Positions 43,632-55,689 of a stretch of DNA of 64,000 nucleotides are shown here, in pieces; position 1 is the first letter of the stretch; every line of letters starts with the position of its first letter. The stretch lies in contig BSYQ01000005.1 of NCBI GenBank assembly GCA_030272585.1, positions 5,425,501-5,489,500 of the forward strand, given 5' to 3'. The DNA is from Bryopsis sp. KO-2023. Taxonomy: Eukaryota > Chlorophyta > Ulvophyceae > Bryopsidales > Bryopsidaceae. A model generated the notes under the pieces. It saw only the letters and a list, made by a program, of their open reading frames with translations, made no database searches and was not told where the DNA came from. The position numbers and the translations under genes are program-made.

Positions 43632-46544
43632 ATGGCGTCCACCTCGCGGCCGATAAGCTTTGGCGGCGTAGGAAGCACTTTGACCGTTGATGATGTCTTG
43701 CGAGTCGCTTCCGGTACACAGGTATCGCTCGATCCTGCGGGTCTAGAGCGAGCGCGAAAGAAAGGACGACCGGGAGGGGATGCGGCCGTTTTCGACGCAG
43801 CGCCATCCTCGGCTACCGATCTAAAGTTGACAGGGAGTCAAGTGAGGGCGGTTGAAGCAGTTCGATTGTTGACGTTGATTAAAGGCGGGATGTGCGCTGT
43901 GGGAGTAGAAGCCCTCGCTGCCTGGTTGAACTCTGGGTATAGTCCTGCCATACGTCGAGAAGGCGACGATGAGAATGTTCTGGGGGCTCTGGCGGAGAGT
44001 TTTACCAAACAGGATGGAGGCGTCGTCGGCGAGGGCGCTGGCCGCCCGGTCGCTGTCCAGTTTTCGAAAGACGACGTCGACGTTTTCCAATCTGGTGCGA
44101 GCCCCTCCGCGGGAATCGGGGCTTTGGCGGTGCAGGGTGGGAAAATGCTCGTGGAGGTAGCGACGGGGGTGGCAGCCTTGAGTTGCGAGGTCCTCGGGGC
44201 AGACGTCCGTTGTCTCGAAGTCGAGAAGCTGGACTCGTCCCCGTACAAATCAGCATTGGATGCCGCGGACGATGTTCGATGCTTGTTGGAAGGCTCGTCG
44301 TTGATCAACCCTCGAAAAGGTGGAACGGGTGCTTCCAAAGGGGTGGTGTCCATCGCGACCAATCACGGTTCTTGCAAGGACGCTCTGAATGCTGCTTCCA
44401 CAGCGATTAGAACCGAGCTGAGTGCGGCCTCACTGGACGCTGCTTCTATTCGGAGCGGTGCGGTTAACGCAGGGGTTTCCCCTGTCTTGGCCAATGGGTT
44501 AGCCAATGTGGGACAATGCGCTTTGAAAATTGCTTCAAGTGGTTTGGCTCGGTTGGATCTCTTGCTGGACCGGCTGCCAGGACTTAAGCCCTCCACTGGG
44601 GGAAAACCAGCAGCAGAAAATGAAAACCAAAATGGAAATCAGGAGCTGGAAAACACCTTGAAACAGCTCCAAGATCGGTTGAAACCCAGACTGGATGCTC
44701 TGCGAAAGTCGATGGAAGAGTGCATGTCTGGCTTAGGGGAGGTTCTGGTGGAGCTAGCAACTTCTGACAAGATTAAAGGAGTCAAGGTTGCGTTGATGGC
44801 CGAAAAATGCACCCATTTGTTGAGAAATTCGGTTGCTTTGGAAAGCGTGTTGGTGGTTTTGTCGCTGAGGGCATTGGAAGGCCCCGCACCGGCTGCCAGC
44901 GATCCACCCCCGGAGGTCAGCGACAAAAAAGCCAAGAAAAAGAAAAAAGCCAAAGGCATGGTGGTTGGCAAGGGAACGGGGGTGTTGAGATCCGCCATTG
45001 AAACTCGATTGGCCGGCCTGAATGCTAGGTTGGATGATGGGGAACGGAGAGCTCTGGAATGGCCATTTGCTGAAAACGTGTTGGATGTTTCCCTGGTCGA
45101 TGCTTTCTTGGACAGCTCGACTCTGTTCGATCCTTTGCAAGGAGATTTGCCAGTGCTTGCTGACCTCACCAGGTCTCTGATCGAAGCTAACCAAGTGCAG
45201 AGGAAACCCAAGATTGCGAAGGGCACCAGGGATTTCATGCCGGACCAAATGCAAATTCGGGAGCAAGCCTTCGAAAAAATCACATCGGTGTTCAAGCGCC
45301 ACGGGGCGGTTTCCATCGACACCCCCGTTTTCGAATTGAGGGAAACCTTGATGGGGAAATACGGCGAGGATTCGAAACTCATCTATGATTTGTCTGACCA
45401 GGGGGGGGAGATTCTGTCGCTTCGGTACGATCTGACGGTGCCTTTTGCAAGGTTTGTCGCTTTGCATGGGGTGGGGAACATCAAGCGCTACCACATCGGG
45501 AAAGTTTACAGGAGGGATCAGCCGCAAATGAACAGGGGGCGATTTCGCGAGTTTTTCCAGTGTGATTTTGATATCGCTGGGAGCTATTCGGTGATGGTGC
45601 CGGATGCTGAGGTTTTGACTGTTTTGGTGGAAATCCTCACCGATCTAGACCTGGGGGAGTTCGTTGTCAAGTTGAACCACAGGAAATTACTGGATGCCAC
45701 TATGGCGATCGCTGGGGTGCCTCCCAACAAATTCAGAACGATTTGTAGTGCAATCGATAAGCTGGACAAGGAGACCTGGGAAGCGGTGAGGTGCGAAATG
45801 GTGGAAGAGAAAGGCTTGTCTGAGGAAGTCGCCGATAAGGTCGGGGAATTCGTCAAATTCAAAGGTGCCCCTATGGAGCTGCTGGAAACACTGTCCAGCC
45901 CAGAGAATGAGCTGATGCAAAACCCAGACTCGAAAGCAGCATTGGATGAAATGAGGATTTTGTTCGATTTCCTGGCGGCTATGGGTTCTCTGGACGCCAT
46001 TGCGTTTGACTTGAGTCTTGCTCGGGGGTTGGATTACTACTCAGGGGTTATATATGAGGCTGTTTTGCGAGATTCGAATGTGGGGTCGATTGCTGCGGGG
46101 GGCAGGTATGACAAGCTGGTGGGAATGTTCAGTGGAAAAGATGTCCCTGCTGTTGGGGTGAGCATCGGCATTGAGAGGGTGTTTTCGATCATGGAAACTC
46201 AGCTGAGAGCTAAAGCTGAGGAAAGTGGGGTCCCCATTCGAGCCGCCGAAACTCAAGTCCTGGTGGCTTCGATCGGAAACGGCATGCAGAAGAAGAGAAT
46301 GGAGATATGTGCTGAGCTGTGGGCAGCAGGGATCAAAGCAGAGTTTGGCTTCAAACCGAATCCCAAAATGGGGGACCAATTGAATTATGTTTTGGATGGA
46401 GGTATTCCATTCATGGTGTTGTTTGGGGGGGATGAGCTGGAAAAGGGGCTGGTCAAGATCAAAAACTTAGCTGAGAGAATAGAGGAGGAAGTCGAAAGAG
46501 CGAATTTGGCTGCCGAGTTGAAAAAACGACTAGGGAGTCGATGA
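43632..46544 (+). CDS. Cytosolic histidyl-tRNA synthetase, plant type
   Basis: A single-exon frame of 970 residues from ATG 43632. Residues 1 to about 500 form the long Gly/Ala/Ser-rich N-terminal domain known from land-plant cytosolic HisRS (starting ISFGGVGSTLTVDDVLRVASG and ending in a Lys-rich KKAKKKKKAKGMVVGKGTGV linker). The class II catalytic core starts at KGTRDFMP (about 530). Motif 2 is GRFREFFQCDFD (about 635), the HisA motif is RGLDYYSGVIYEA (about 798) and motif 3 contains GGRYDKLVGMF (about 823). The anticodon-binding domain is residues about 860-970. It charges tRNA-His with histidine in the cytosol. It is somewhat longer than plant homologues. The absence of introns contrasts with most neighbours. 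Confidence 0.95.
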   Translation: MASTSRPISFGGVGSTLTVDDVLRVASGTQVSLDPAGLERARKKGRPGGDAAVFDAAPSSATDLKLTGSQVRAVEAVRLLTLIKGGMCAVGVEALAAWLNSGYSPAIRREGDDENVLGALAESFTKQDGGVVGEGAGRPVAVQFSKDDVDVFQSGASPSAGIGALAVQGGKMLVEVATGVAALSCEVLGADVRCLEVEKLDSSPYKSALDAADDVRCLLEGSSLINPRKGGTGASKGVVSIATNHGSCKDALNAASTAIRTELSAASLDAASIRSGAVNAGVSPVLANGLANVGQCALKIASSGLARLDLLLDRLPGLKPSTGGKPAAENENQNGNQELENTLKQLQDRLKPRLDALRKSMEECMSGLGEVLVELATSDKIKGVKVALMAEKCTHLLRNSVALESVLVVLSLRALEGPAPAASDPPPEVSDKKAKKKKKAKGMVVGKGTGVLRSAIETRLAGLNARLDDGERRALEWPFAENVLDVSLVDAFLDSSTLFDPLQGDLPVLADLTRSLIEANQVQRKPKIAKGTRDFMPDQMQIREQAFEKITSVFKRHGAVSIDTPVFELRETLMGKYGEDSKLIYDLSDQGGEILSLRYDLTVPFARFVALHGVGNIKRYHIGKVYRRDQPQMNRGRFREFFQCDFDIAGSYSVMVPDAEVLTVLVEILTDLDLGEFVVKLNHRKLLDATMAIAGVPPNKFRTICSAIDKLDKETWEAVRCEMVEEKGLSEEVADKVGEFVKFKGAPMELLETLSSPENELMQNPDSKAALDEMRILFDFLAAMGSLDAIAFDLSLARGLDYYSGVIYEAVLRDSNVGSIAAGGRYDKLVGMFSGKDVPAVGVSIGIERVFSIMETQLRAKAEESGVPIRAAETQVLVASIGNGMQKKRMEICAELWAAGIKAEFGFKPNPKMGDQLNYVLDGGIPFMVLFGGDELEKGLVKIKNLAERIEEEVERANLAAELKKRLGSR

Positions 46545-48562
46545 TTGAAAATTCCGTATGTCTTGGGAGCGTTTGTTTATGTCTGCTGTCCTTTTGATAG
46601 GCTCAGGGTTTGTTAATTGTGGTTTGGGAATAACATGCTTGAAAGGTCCAGTCTGACTGCTGGACTGAATTTGGGAACTGAACATTTAATCATCACTCCA
46701 TGTCAATCAATGCTCATATCTGGTCATTAGGAAACCTTGTTCAACCACACCCCTCTTGCAGTCAGAAGTGGTGTCCAAGTAGCTTGTGGTTGGTAAACAA
46801 TATATATATCGGTGTCTTGAAAATTCTGCAATTAATCATGAAAGCTCCTCTATCCAAACCAATAGAGGAGGGAGTTTTTCTTAGTCCAAATCTGGGTTGC
46901 TGATCGGTCCAAACAACATAACACACAATGATGCTGTGAAAAATGTGGCGGGTTATCAACAGTGTGAAAGCGAACATCAATCAATATGGAACACCTCAAT
47001 GTGCATTTCTTAGAACAAAGAAAAAGCCACCCATACATTATTTCCCTCTCTTTTCTCATAATCATAACAAATCAAATACCCCCTTTCCCAATCAAATCAA
47101 AAGGAAAAAAAAAACAGGACACTTCGAAGCACAGCGGAGTGACAATGTTGGATCCAACCCATCGACACCATCCAACTGAAAAAAAAAGCCTCAAACCTTG
47201 GAAAATAAAAAGTACAAAACCCACCCATAGTTTCCAAAGATGCTGCCATCAATTAGAATTAACCCGAGTAGACCCAACCCAATAGAGCCTCCAGTCATAC
47301 AGTCAAGGAAATTCACCCCACCCCCAAATTCACATAAACACACCCTACTTTCCTCCATGGGGCGAGAAAACTCTTTTTTTTCACCGGACACAAAAGAAAG
47401 TATAAAAGAACACTTATGGGAGAAAAAATACAACACAAAGAACCTACGAAAAACAGCAACAGAAAAAAAAAAAGACAGAAAACAGGTGTTTCTTTCCCCC
47501 CAGGAAATCGATCTCAGGCAGGCGGGGCAAAAAATTTCCCATTCGCCTGCCATCCACACTTTCTCTTCTCTCTATTCTAAAATAAAATGCACACACGAAG
47601 GCAGTAATTAAAAACAACAAGAAAAAGAAAAAAAAACAATGCAAACGGCAAAACCCTAAAGGCTTTTCGCACATACCACTCCAATCACGTCTTGCATGGA
47701 AGAACCCCATTTTCTCCCTAGCACACCCCATCGTCACTTTGATTTTTTTTTTTTTTTCAAACCCCTTTTTCCCCGAAGTCAATAAAATAGAAATAGTTAA
47801 GTCATAGTTAGACATAACTTTAAATCGACTATTCGGGGAGCTCATATCGGCACCCCAAAAATCTGGAAAAAAAAGGATGAATGAATGAACGCCGGACCCT
47901 CCATTTTTATCAATTCAGTCATTCAATCACCCCCTACTAATTAGGGAGAGGAAGAAAAAAAACAAAAAAAGGAAACCCACCATCACGTGTTTTAAATAAA
48001 TATATAGATATATCCGTATTCGCCACCCAGCCCTCTCCATTTTTGCTTTCCCGGTTTCCATAATAAAAACGATATCGAACTTTCTTTGTTTTTTTCTTTT
48101 ACCATTTGGTTTTTCCCCGGACTGTAAGCAGCTTTTTTTTCCTTCTTTTCTATGGAAATATTAAAAAAAGGGGTTGTACGAACAATCTAAAAAAAATTTC
48201 TCCCCCTCCTCTGAGAAATTCCTCATCCTTTTATTCTCCACAAAAGAATCTTCCAACAAAAAAAAAAAAAAAAGAGTGAAACGAGTGACCAAACACCCAT
48301 TCATCCCATCCCATTCAACAGATACTTCCCCTTCTTTCTTTCTTTCTTTCTTTTTTTTTTCTTTTCCTCCAAAGGGGAAAAAAAAAACCAATCTATACTC
48401 TCCTCGTAATAAACACAACAATATTCCCTTACCCACTGGTTTTCTTTTCCGGCCAAATGTGTATTTTTTTTTTCTTTTCTTTCGATAGAATTTCTCCCCA
48501 CCCCCCGTCCTATTGATATCTTTCCCCTTCCCCCTTTTTTGCAGCTTGCCTTTGTTTTGCTT
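46545..48562. other. Convergent intergenic region, A/T homopolymer-rich
   Basis: The right part (47000-48560) is full of poly-A and poly-T tracts, and a CTTT microsatellite lies at about 48331-48351. No RNA gene or coding exon was recognised. Confidence 0.5.
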
Positions 48563-51500
48563 CTACACGAAAGGGTTCCAAACGGCTTCGTTATTTTCTT
48601 TCTTTGCGCTGGCCGCGTAACTATCAGCATCAGTAGAAAAAGGATTCCATTCATTCTGAGAGCCCTTTTTTTCCAGCTCCTGTGGTGTCACAGCAGAAAA
48701 GGGGTTCCACCCTTCGCTCTGTTCGCTTTTCCCAGGGTTTTTTCCAGGGATATCGTTGAGCTGCATTCCATCATTCACATCGCCCTTCTCGGGCGAGGTT
48801 TTTCCCTCAGATGAGAATGGGTTCCAGGAATCCCCCACCGGTTGCTCGCTTGTCGGCTCGCTAACTTCTATCCTATCATCTGAACAAACTACTGACGATG
48901 CTTTAGAAACGAACGGATTCCAAGCTTCTTTCCGTTCTCCCTCCACAGCGCTGGTATCCTCCCTCATATCGGAGCTGGCTGTGGCTTCCATAGAGGTGGG
49001 GGCACTCGGAGGTTCAACCTCTTGCACCGACACATTATCATTGCCGGCAGACTGGGCGTGCGTTTCCCCCTGGCAGTCGAAAGGATTCCATCCGTTTTCT
49101 TTCTGGGGTGAATTCTTACACCATCCCGTTTGTTCTTCTTCTGCCTCATTGCACTCCTCAAGGGATTCGCTCGATGTTGAACGTGCCTCAATCATTTTTG
49201 GAGCCAGGAGAAACGCCTCAGCCGGAGCTATGCTGAGGGAATCGGGGCTTTCTGCGGAGAACATTTCCCGGGGCTCCTCAGCGAAAGTCTCCCGAGTCCC
49301 ATGAGTGGTGGAAATCTCCAACCCGGCGTTCGAGCCCATCGACCCTGATGCAATTAAGCTATCGTCGTTAGATTCCCCTTCGTTGACCTGAGCTGTTGTG
49401 GTGCTTGTGGGGGAAACCGTGTTTTCCAAACTCTCACTGCGAACGATGAAAGCCGAATCGGAGCGTTTCGCTCCGTCAGTCTCAGGTAATTGCACAGCAA
49501 CCACCACGCTTCTTTCGTTGTCGACTTGAGGAATATCCCCCATCGACATGGACGGTCTCAAGGTGATGCCAGGATTTGATTCAACGGGGGGTGGAGGCAG
49601 CTCTTCCGACAGGGATTTCCCCAACGAGTCGGTGCTGGGATTCCGGCGATGGCTAGAGCTTGCCATTTTCGCAGCAACTTGTTGTGCGACCGTGAGTGCG
49701 AATCGAGCTGCCTTGGAGTCATCTTCAGCAGCGCGTGCGTGGACTTTGGCGTCACGGAGCTCGACTTCGAGCCCTACCCTCGTCATCTGCTCCTTTTTCA
49801 GCGCCCGCTGCAGTTCCAGAATGTCGTCCTCGGTGTAGAATGTGCTGAATTGTTCGAGGGAGCTGTGGTGTACCCTGCTAGCAGTGAAAAACACTGTCAC
49901 ATTCAGACATTCATCTAGAACCCCCTCGGACAACTATCCACCTTTCTTTTACCTATGATAAAAGAAACCACCTTTCTTTTCTTGCCCCCCAAAAAAAACA
50001 CAGATTGACCAAATTCCTTCAAACCATTGTGGAATCCACCTAGGATGCACATTCTCATTGGAGATATTCCCTTCAAACCAGTATGGTGTGACATAACATG
50101 TTGCTAAGGTTGAAAGGTTACCTCTCTAGCTCATGGAGGCAGTTTTCGGCCTGGTGTGCTCGCTTCAGGGCTTCGTCCTTCTCCAGCTCCGCTTCTTTCA
50201 ACTGTGCCATCATTGCCATGGAATCGTGACTGGCTGCGATCATGTCGGTTGCTGATGTCGATAAGGCGACGTCATGTATGCAGCTGTTGACTGTTGTAGA
50301 CATTGCCTGGTTCGAGAGAAGCAGCAAAATAAAAAAAAGAGATATGAAATATTAAGAAAATGCCTCCCTTTGCTCCGAAGATACCTGGCCGATTCCTGTC
50401 GGTTGGGGTGAAAACCCTATATCACCTTCTCTTTTTCCCCTATTATTTTTTTTGGATAGGGGGTTCAAATCCTCCATTTGGAATAATAATACTCCCCAGA
50501 AACTATTTCAAATTGAGGATTTGAACTAGTTTCTGGGGACTATGTAATGAGGTGTGGAATGAGAGGTCAATCTCACCTTCAGGTCTGACTCGAAACCATC
50601 CCAGTCGATAGCGCAATCTTGGACACTGCCGCTGGTCTGACAGTTTGCTGGGGAGTCTGCCATCCACAGCTCTTGACTGGAAGTCAGACCGGTACATTCC
50701 AGAGAGGCTATTGGCTCAGATTTGGAAGCAGTCACTCGGATTGACGATCTTCCGATCACTTCCATGCACTTTGTTGCAATTTTATCTAGTTCCCTTGCCT
50801 GCCAAGTTTGAGATGAACAAAAATAACGATATATGAAAAGAAAAGAACCATGTATTGTTTGGGAGATCTCTCAGAATCAGATCTCATTCGAAATGCAGTA
50901 TTTACTTACAATCGTTCCTTATTGTACATGCTTTCTTCTCAGGGTAAAAACTGAGAATGCACAGTGATCAAAATCCACTCAGCTCGAAGGCACGCAACGT
51001 TAAAAGGGACTCATGTATTCAACAGCACTACCCCTCCAGCTGTGAGTGACCTTTCCTATTTACTCATCTTTTTTGGGTTTTTTTTTTCAAACCTGTGATT
51101 GCAGGGCTTCGAAAACGGTCATCCCGATGTCCGTGAAAGCATGTTCGAGCTTTTTGTGCGTTTCTCCTTGAATTTGTGGGGGACCTTTGCAGTGCCGTCC
51201 GAAAGATCCTTTCTTTTGACATTCGTTCATTATCGCGGAACGTTTTGATGAGGCGAATTTGGAAGCATATGTGATGGATGCCAACATTGACTACCACACA
51301 GGGACAAGAAAAAAAGGTTGAATATTCACACACAAATACAAACGTAAACCCAATTATTTTCACCACATCCTCAAATTCCCCTTGTCCAGATCCACAGGGC
51401 ATTAGTGATATGAATCTCAAAAAAAACCCTGCCCATCCACACGAGTTCTACGTGGAGTTAAACTACACCCCAAGGTTTAACAAAAAATCCAAAGATGCTG

Positions 51501-52278
51501 ACCCATCGTACCGTTTCTGTGGGAAGAGCTGCCCTTCGCTAATTTTGGACAAAATTAGAGCAGCAGGTTACCAAAATTTGACAGATTTTTGATCAGAATG
51601 CCATCACAATGCAGATTTTCACTGATACTTTCTTGGACTGTTTCACACCTCGGTGGCTTCGTCCATGAGTCTGTCCAGTTCGCTCATGTGGTGAGAATCA
51701 TGACAAGCTGCCCCAGCAGCTCTTCGACACAAATCTGATCCACATCAATAACCAACAAGAAACACATAAGTATATTCTGCTAGTAAACTAATTACAGAAT
51801 CAGATGCAGATCAAGGGTAGGAAAAGCCAGAGATCATGTCAGGGGGTTATTTCAGCTTGGGACAACAATCACACCAGCGCCCCACCTCGGGTCAATTTGA
51901 GAGATCCGGCTGCTTTGCTTGCCCATTCCTGGAACATTGAAGAGAAAATGAGTCAAAAACTGAGTCAATGTGTTGGGTCGCCCGGCCAAGTTTGTCTCAA
52001 TCCTTTCCTCCCTTCCGTTTTCCAAAAAACCGTAACAGAAGTTGTAAAATCTCGAACAACCTACAACCCCTGCTTTCCCCATCAAATGGACAGGTTGTCA
52101 AGGCTAATGTTTGTATCCCAGGATGTGCCAGAATCCACTTCATCTCTAGCTTAATTTTTCTAGAAAAAACTTCACAAACAGAGATTCCCTGTAGCTGGTG
52201 TCCAGAACCCACCTCAGTGTGTTCTTCGAGTTTTCTAAGCCTCTTGGCCTCATCTTTGCTTATAGATTTCGTCACCAT
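48563..52278 (-). CDS. Coiled-coil protein with six C-terminal WNPF motifs
   Basis: Seven exons join in phase: 52278-52213, 51928-51886, 51734-51649, 51290-51093, 50798-50577, 50306-50122 and 49874-48563, about 703 residues. The N-terminal half is helical and Lys/Glu-rich (SISKDEAKRLRKLEEHTEEW; LKEAELEKDEALKRAHQAEN; LQRALKKEQMTRVGLEVE), possibly a BAR-like or coiled-coil module. The C-terminal half is acidic and disordered and contains six WNPF repeats, encoded between about 48565 and 49100, each set in a short spacer and the last at the extreme C-terminus (VWNPFV). Asn-Pro-Phe is the ligand of EH domains, so an endocytic or vesicle-coat adaptor role at membranes is inferred. I do not recognise a named orthologue. 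Confidence 0.72.
50463..50539. repeat. Interleaved inverted repeats (A-B-A'-B')
   Basis: GTTCAAATCCTC (50463-50474) is the exact complement of GAGGATTTGAAC (50515-50526). TCCCCAGAAACTA (50493-50505) is the exact complement of TAGTTTCTGGGGA (50527-50539). The two pairs interleave, so they cannot form two simple hairpins together. They lie in an intron of the WNPF gene. Confidence 0.8.
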
Positions 52279-54489
52279 TTTTCGCGCCCTCGCTCCAGAA
52301 ACGAGAAGCTACCTGTTCTTGGAAACTCCAACACGGAAGCCCTGGCCTCGAATACGATTCGACGTCTTTTCGTTGCTCAGCTACCGGCGTGGACTCGAAC
52401 TTATTGCCGACGATCCAATCAGCCCTATTCTTCAACCCCTTTGTTTTAGAATTCTGTCAGCCCTGTTTTTCTCGGTTCCGGGCCACAGCAGGTTTGCAAC
52501 TACCTTCCCGAAAAAGTCTGAGTCGCAAATCCCAGCGTCAATCCTTCTAGCACGTCTTCGAAATCTAAGCTCTTATCTCGAGAGCTTCCGCAACACACAG
52601 ACACTCCCAGACATGGATCTGCACAACCACAACCCGACACCAAAAATCGTTACGAGGCAAACGATGGAGTGAGAGGACGGGGAAACGAAACCCGCGAAAC
52701 GTTCAGAGCTCCAGCACCTTACCGAATACGAGTGATATGATCCGCGACACGTCCAGGCGTCGCGCAGTTCAGTGTCTTGGCCTTTGCGCCTGATAACGGA
52801 CCCGACGACTGAAGCAAAGTCTCGCAATGTACCAACCATATACAAGCATTTACAGGAACAAAGCCAAGAAGAATCAAACGCCAGTCTGACAACTTCGATT
52901 CCAATTCTTGGCCCTTCAATCACACCAATCAATAAAAGACTGAGGGGAAAGACTCGGCGTGGTCAGAAGCCACCACCACCACGAAAGATTGTGTTGCAAT
53001 CTCGAGGGGCTGGATGCTGTCTGTTGCGGATCGTTTCCCCCAATTGGGCAAGAATGGTGACCGGAACAGATTCAATTGGGCATTGTTCTTCCAGAGAAAA
53101 GCTCCTGGCGCGTGTTGGAAATGCTCTGGATTGGTTTCTCGACACATCATGTGGAAGCTGAGATGGCCAGGGCAACTTCCTTGTGCAGACAACATCATAA
53201 GCGATTGAAGTGTTATTGGCCAGAGAACCAATGTGCCTCTGCTTGATAGCAACACTTTTCTTCTGGGACCTTTTCTTTGCAGAATTTTTCTCAACACCGT
53301 GCCCACAACACCAACAGCAAACAGAAGAGTCACAGTCCTGAGAAGCACTTCAGGAATTCTTAATGTATCTATGCCTCAAAAGGGAAGCCCCACATTTCTT
53401 TCTGTGGTGGCATACACTTGCGAAGGAGTTTTACAACAAATAGGAAGGAAGTCGAGTCCCAGTTCCGCTATTCTGAATTTCCTTTGTCAACCCATGCCAA
53501 GTTGTTCAGCACTTCAAAACCTTACATGATTTTTCTGCTTGGTTTAACTGTTTCTGTGTCATACTGTGCCCTTCTGTATAATATGGGTGTCCACTCTGTG
53601 AACAAGTAGGAAACATCTCCTGCTGTTTTCATGAAAACACATATTTGGCAAAGATGCATGCGGTCGATGAAGAATCAATTTCTCGGAAACTGTTCATATT
53701 TACCGAGGGGCTCTCACGGCACGAAGAGCCTAATGATTAGGCCCTACCTAATCTGACGACCAGCCCAGCAAATCCAACAAAAAAGAAAACAGAAGAGAGA
53801 ACAGGGTGAACCAGCGAGATGCCCACTTGACGTCCCGTATGAGTCGTCGATGGTTGACGCATGCCGGCGCAGTGCCGCCACGAACGCAACCCCATGGAAT
53901 AACTCACCACGTCACAGCACCTCGAAGAAAGGTCGTCAAGACATCGACAAGTACAAAGTTTTACGGGGGAACACCGCCTTCGATCCAATACAACGCAAGA
54001 CGGTGGGAGACGACGCTCTTGTGCGCACCCACGAGGTTTTTCTGTTCATCAAACGCCTCTTAAAAATAACTTTCTCCAAATGCGGTCCTGCGCGCGTGTG
54101 GTGGGCAGCCTCCTTGACGCTGACCCCAAAGCACTTTCTGTAAACAGAACCTGGAACGGAAAAGGCAGCGCTGCTGGATAAAACCGCCCACACACCACCT
54201 TTCCTCCCTAGAATAGAAAGGCCGCCATCGTCCTGTCCTCATAACTTTGGCACAACTCAACCCAACTCCCGTCCAATTCTACGATGATTGTTCGCGCGAA
54301 AATTTGGAGTGACAGTTTTCTTTCGTACGTTCAGTACGTCATGGGGCACTCTGGCTTCCTCCGAACTTGAACCGATTTTGTCTTTTTTTTCAGCCATTAA
54401 GCCGCCAGGGGTAGTGGGATTGCCAGCGAAAAAGAGAGCGAAGGGCTCGGCTACGGTATTTTGGTTTTCGAGAGGGAGTTCGAGAAAAA
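52279..54489. other. Divergent intergenic region between the WNPF gene and ribosomal P1
   Basis: Both promoters should lie here. On the minus strand around 53350-52965 there are two protein-like stretches, a hydrophobic helix (VTLLFAVGVVGTVL) and a frame with balanced composition (ARSFSLEEQCPIESVPVTIL). I could not join them into a gene or find a start codon. Confidence 0.4.
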
Positions 54490-55689
54490 ATGTCCGTTTC
54501 GGAGTTGGCCTGCACTTACGCCGCGTTGATTTTGCACGACGATGGCTTGGAGATCTCGGTGTGGCAATAAACCTATGAATAATAGTTGCTGTTACTCTTG
54601 CCAGAGGAAAACTGAGGAGAAATATCAAGTTTTGTTGTTTTCTTGTTGCCATGGGACTGGTGTCTTGATGGGGAGTGAAGTGGATTTCGTTGTGGTGTTT
54701 TCTCAGGCAGATAATCTGCTTACCTTGACTAAGAGCGCTGGGATCGAGGTCGAGCCCTACTGGCCTGGTCTGTTCGCAAAACTGTTCCAGTCTAAGGACC
54801 TTGGAGATTTGATAACCAACGTTGGCGCTGGTAAGAACAAATTTTAACACTATTTTCGAAACGTGTCGGAATCCTGGCCAGACGTCGGCCAGGTCTTCTC
54901 CACGTCTGGGCGTCGTCTCCGCCACCGTTTTTTGTTTCATTTTTTGGGGGGTCTGTGGGGGTTTCATTTATGTTGTGTTTGATTGGATGTTTGACGACTT
55001 GTGAAGGTGGTGGTGGTGGTGCCCCTGCGGCCGCCGGTGGTGGCGGTGGTGGTGGCGGTGGCGGAGGTGCTGCCGAGGAGGATAAGAAAGAGGAATCAGA
55101 GGCCGAGGAAGAAGAAGACGAGGTAATTTCTGTTGTTTTTTTTTGTAATAAATAAAAAAAAGAAACCCAAAAGAAACAAGTTGGAGAATAATGAAGGTGC
55201 TTCCAAATCAGGGTGCATCTCTATTTTAATATTTTACAATTCTGCTGTCTGTTTTAAATTCGTGCAAACCATTTTGAATGCACAGAAAATGTCCTTTTTT
55301 GTCAACGAAAGCTAATTGCTGGCCTCTTTATATTTTGCTTTTTGTGGACAGAATGTGCAACTTTAGGTTTTTATAGATGCCATATGTAATGAAAAGAAAT
55401 GGAAGTAGATAGATAGAGAGAAAAAAATTCCAGACCTTCTAGGTGAGGAAGTTCTTTTTCTTTGGATTGTATTCCCTGAGGTTGATTTTCAATTTCTCAA
55501 CCCTTCGACCATTGAAATACTGCTTCTGTTTTATCCATTACTATTTATTTTGCGCCAAAATAAGAAAGAGAGGGGGGGGGGGGGAATTCGGGAGGACACG
55601 TTTTCCTCTGACAAGGGTTTAAACAGAAGTGCTGAAATGGTGCATGTTTTTCGTGGTTGCAGGACATGGGTTTCAGTTTGTTTGACTGA
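54490..55689 (+). CDS. RPLP1: 60S acidic ribosomal protein P1
   Basis: Four exons, 54490-54558, 54707-54830, 55007-55122 and 55663-55689, join in phase to 111 residues, the usual size. The N-terminal dimerisation domain reads MSVSELACTYAALILHDDGL, then NLLTLTKSAGIEVEPYWPGL and FAKLFQSKDLGDLI. A Gly/Ala hinge and acidic tail (EEDKKEESEAEEEEDE) follow. The last tiny exon encodes the conserved P-protein terminus DMGFSLFD, which contacts elongation factors at the ribosomal stalk. A poly-Gly tract coded by GGT/GGC repeats lies in exon 3. No other family has this ending. Confidence 0.95.

Noticed and set aside
52963..53350. Minus-strand frames with a hydrophobic helix and a balanced-composition segment
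   Set aside because: No start codon, no consistent splice joins and no recognised family. Noted only in the intergenic entry.
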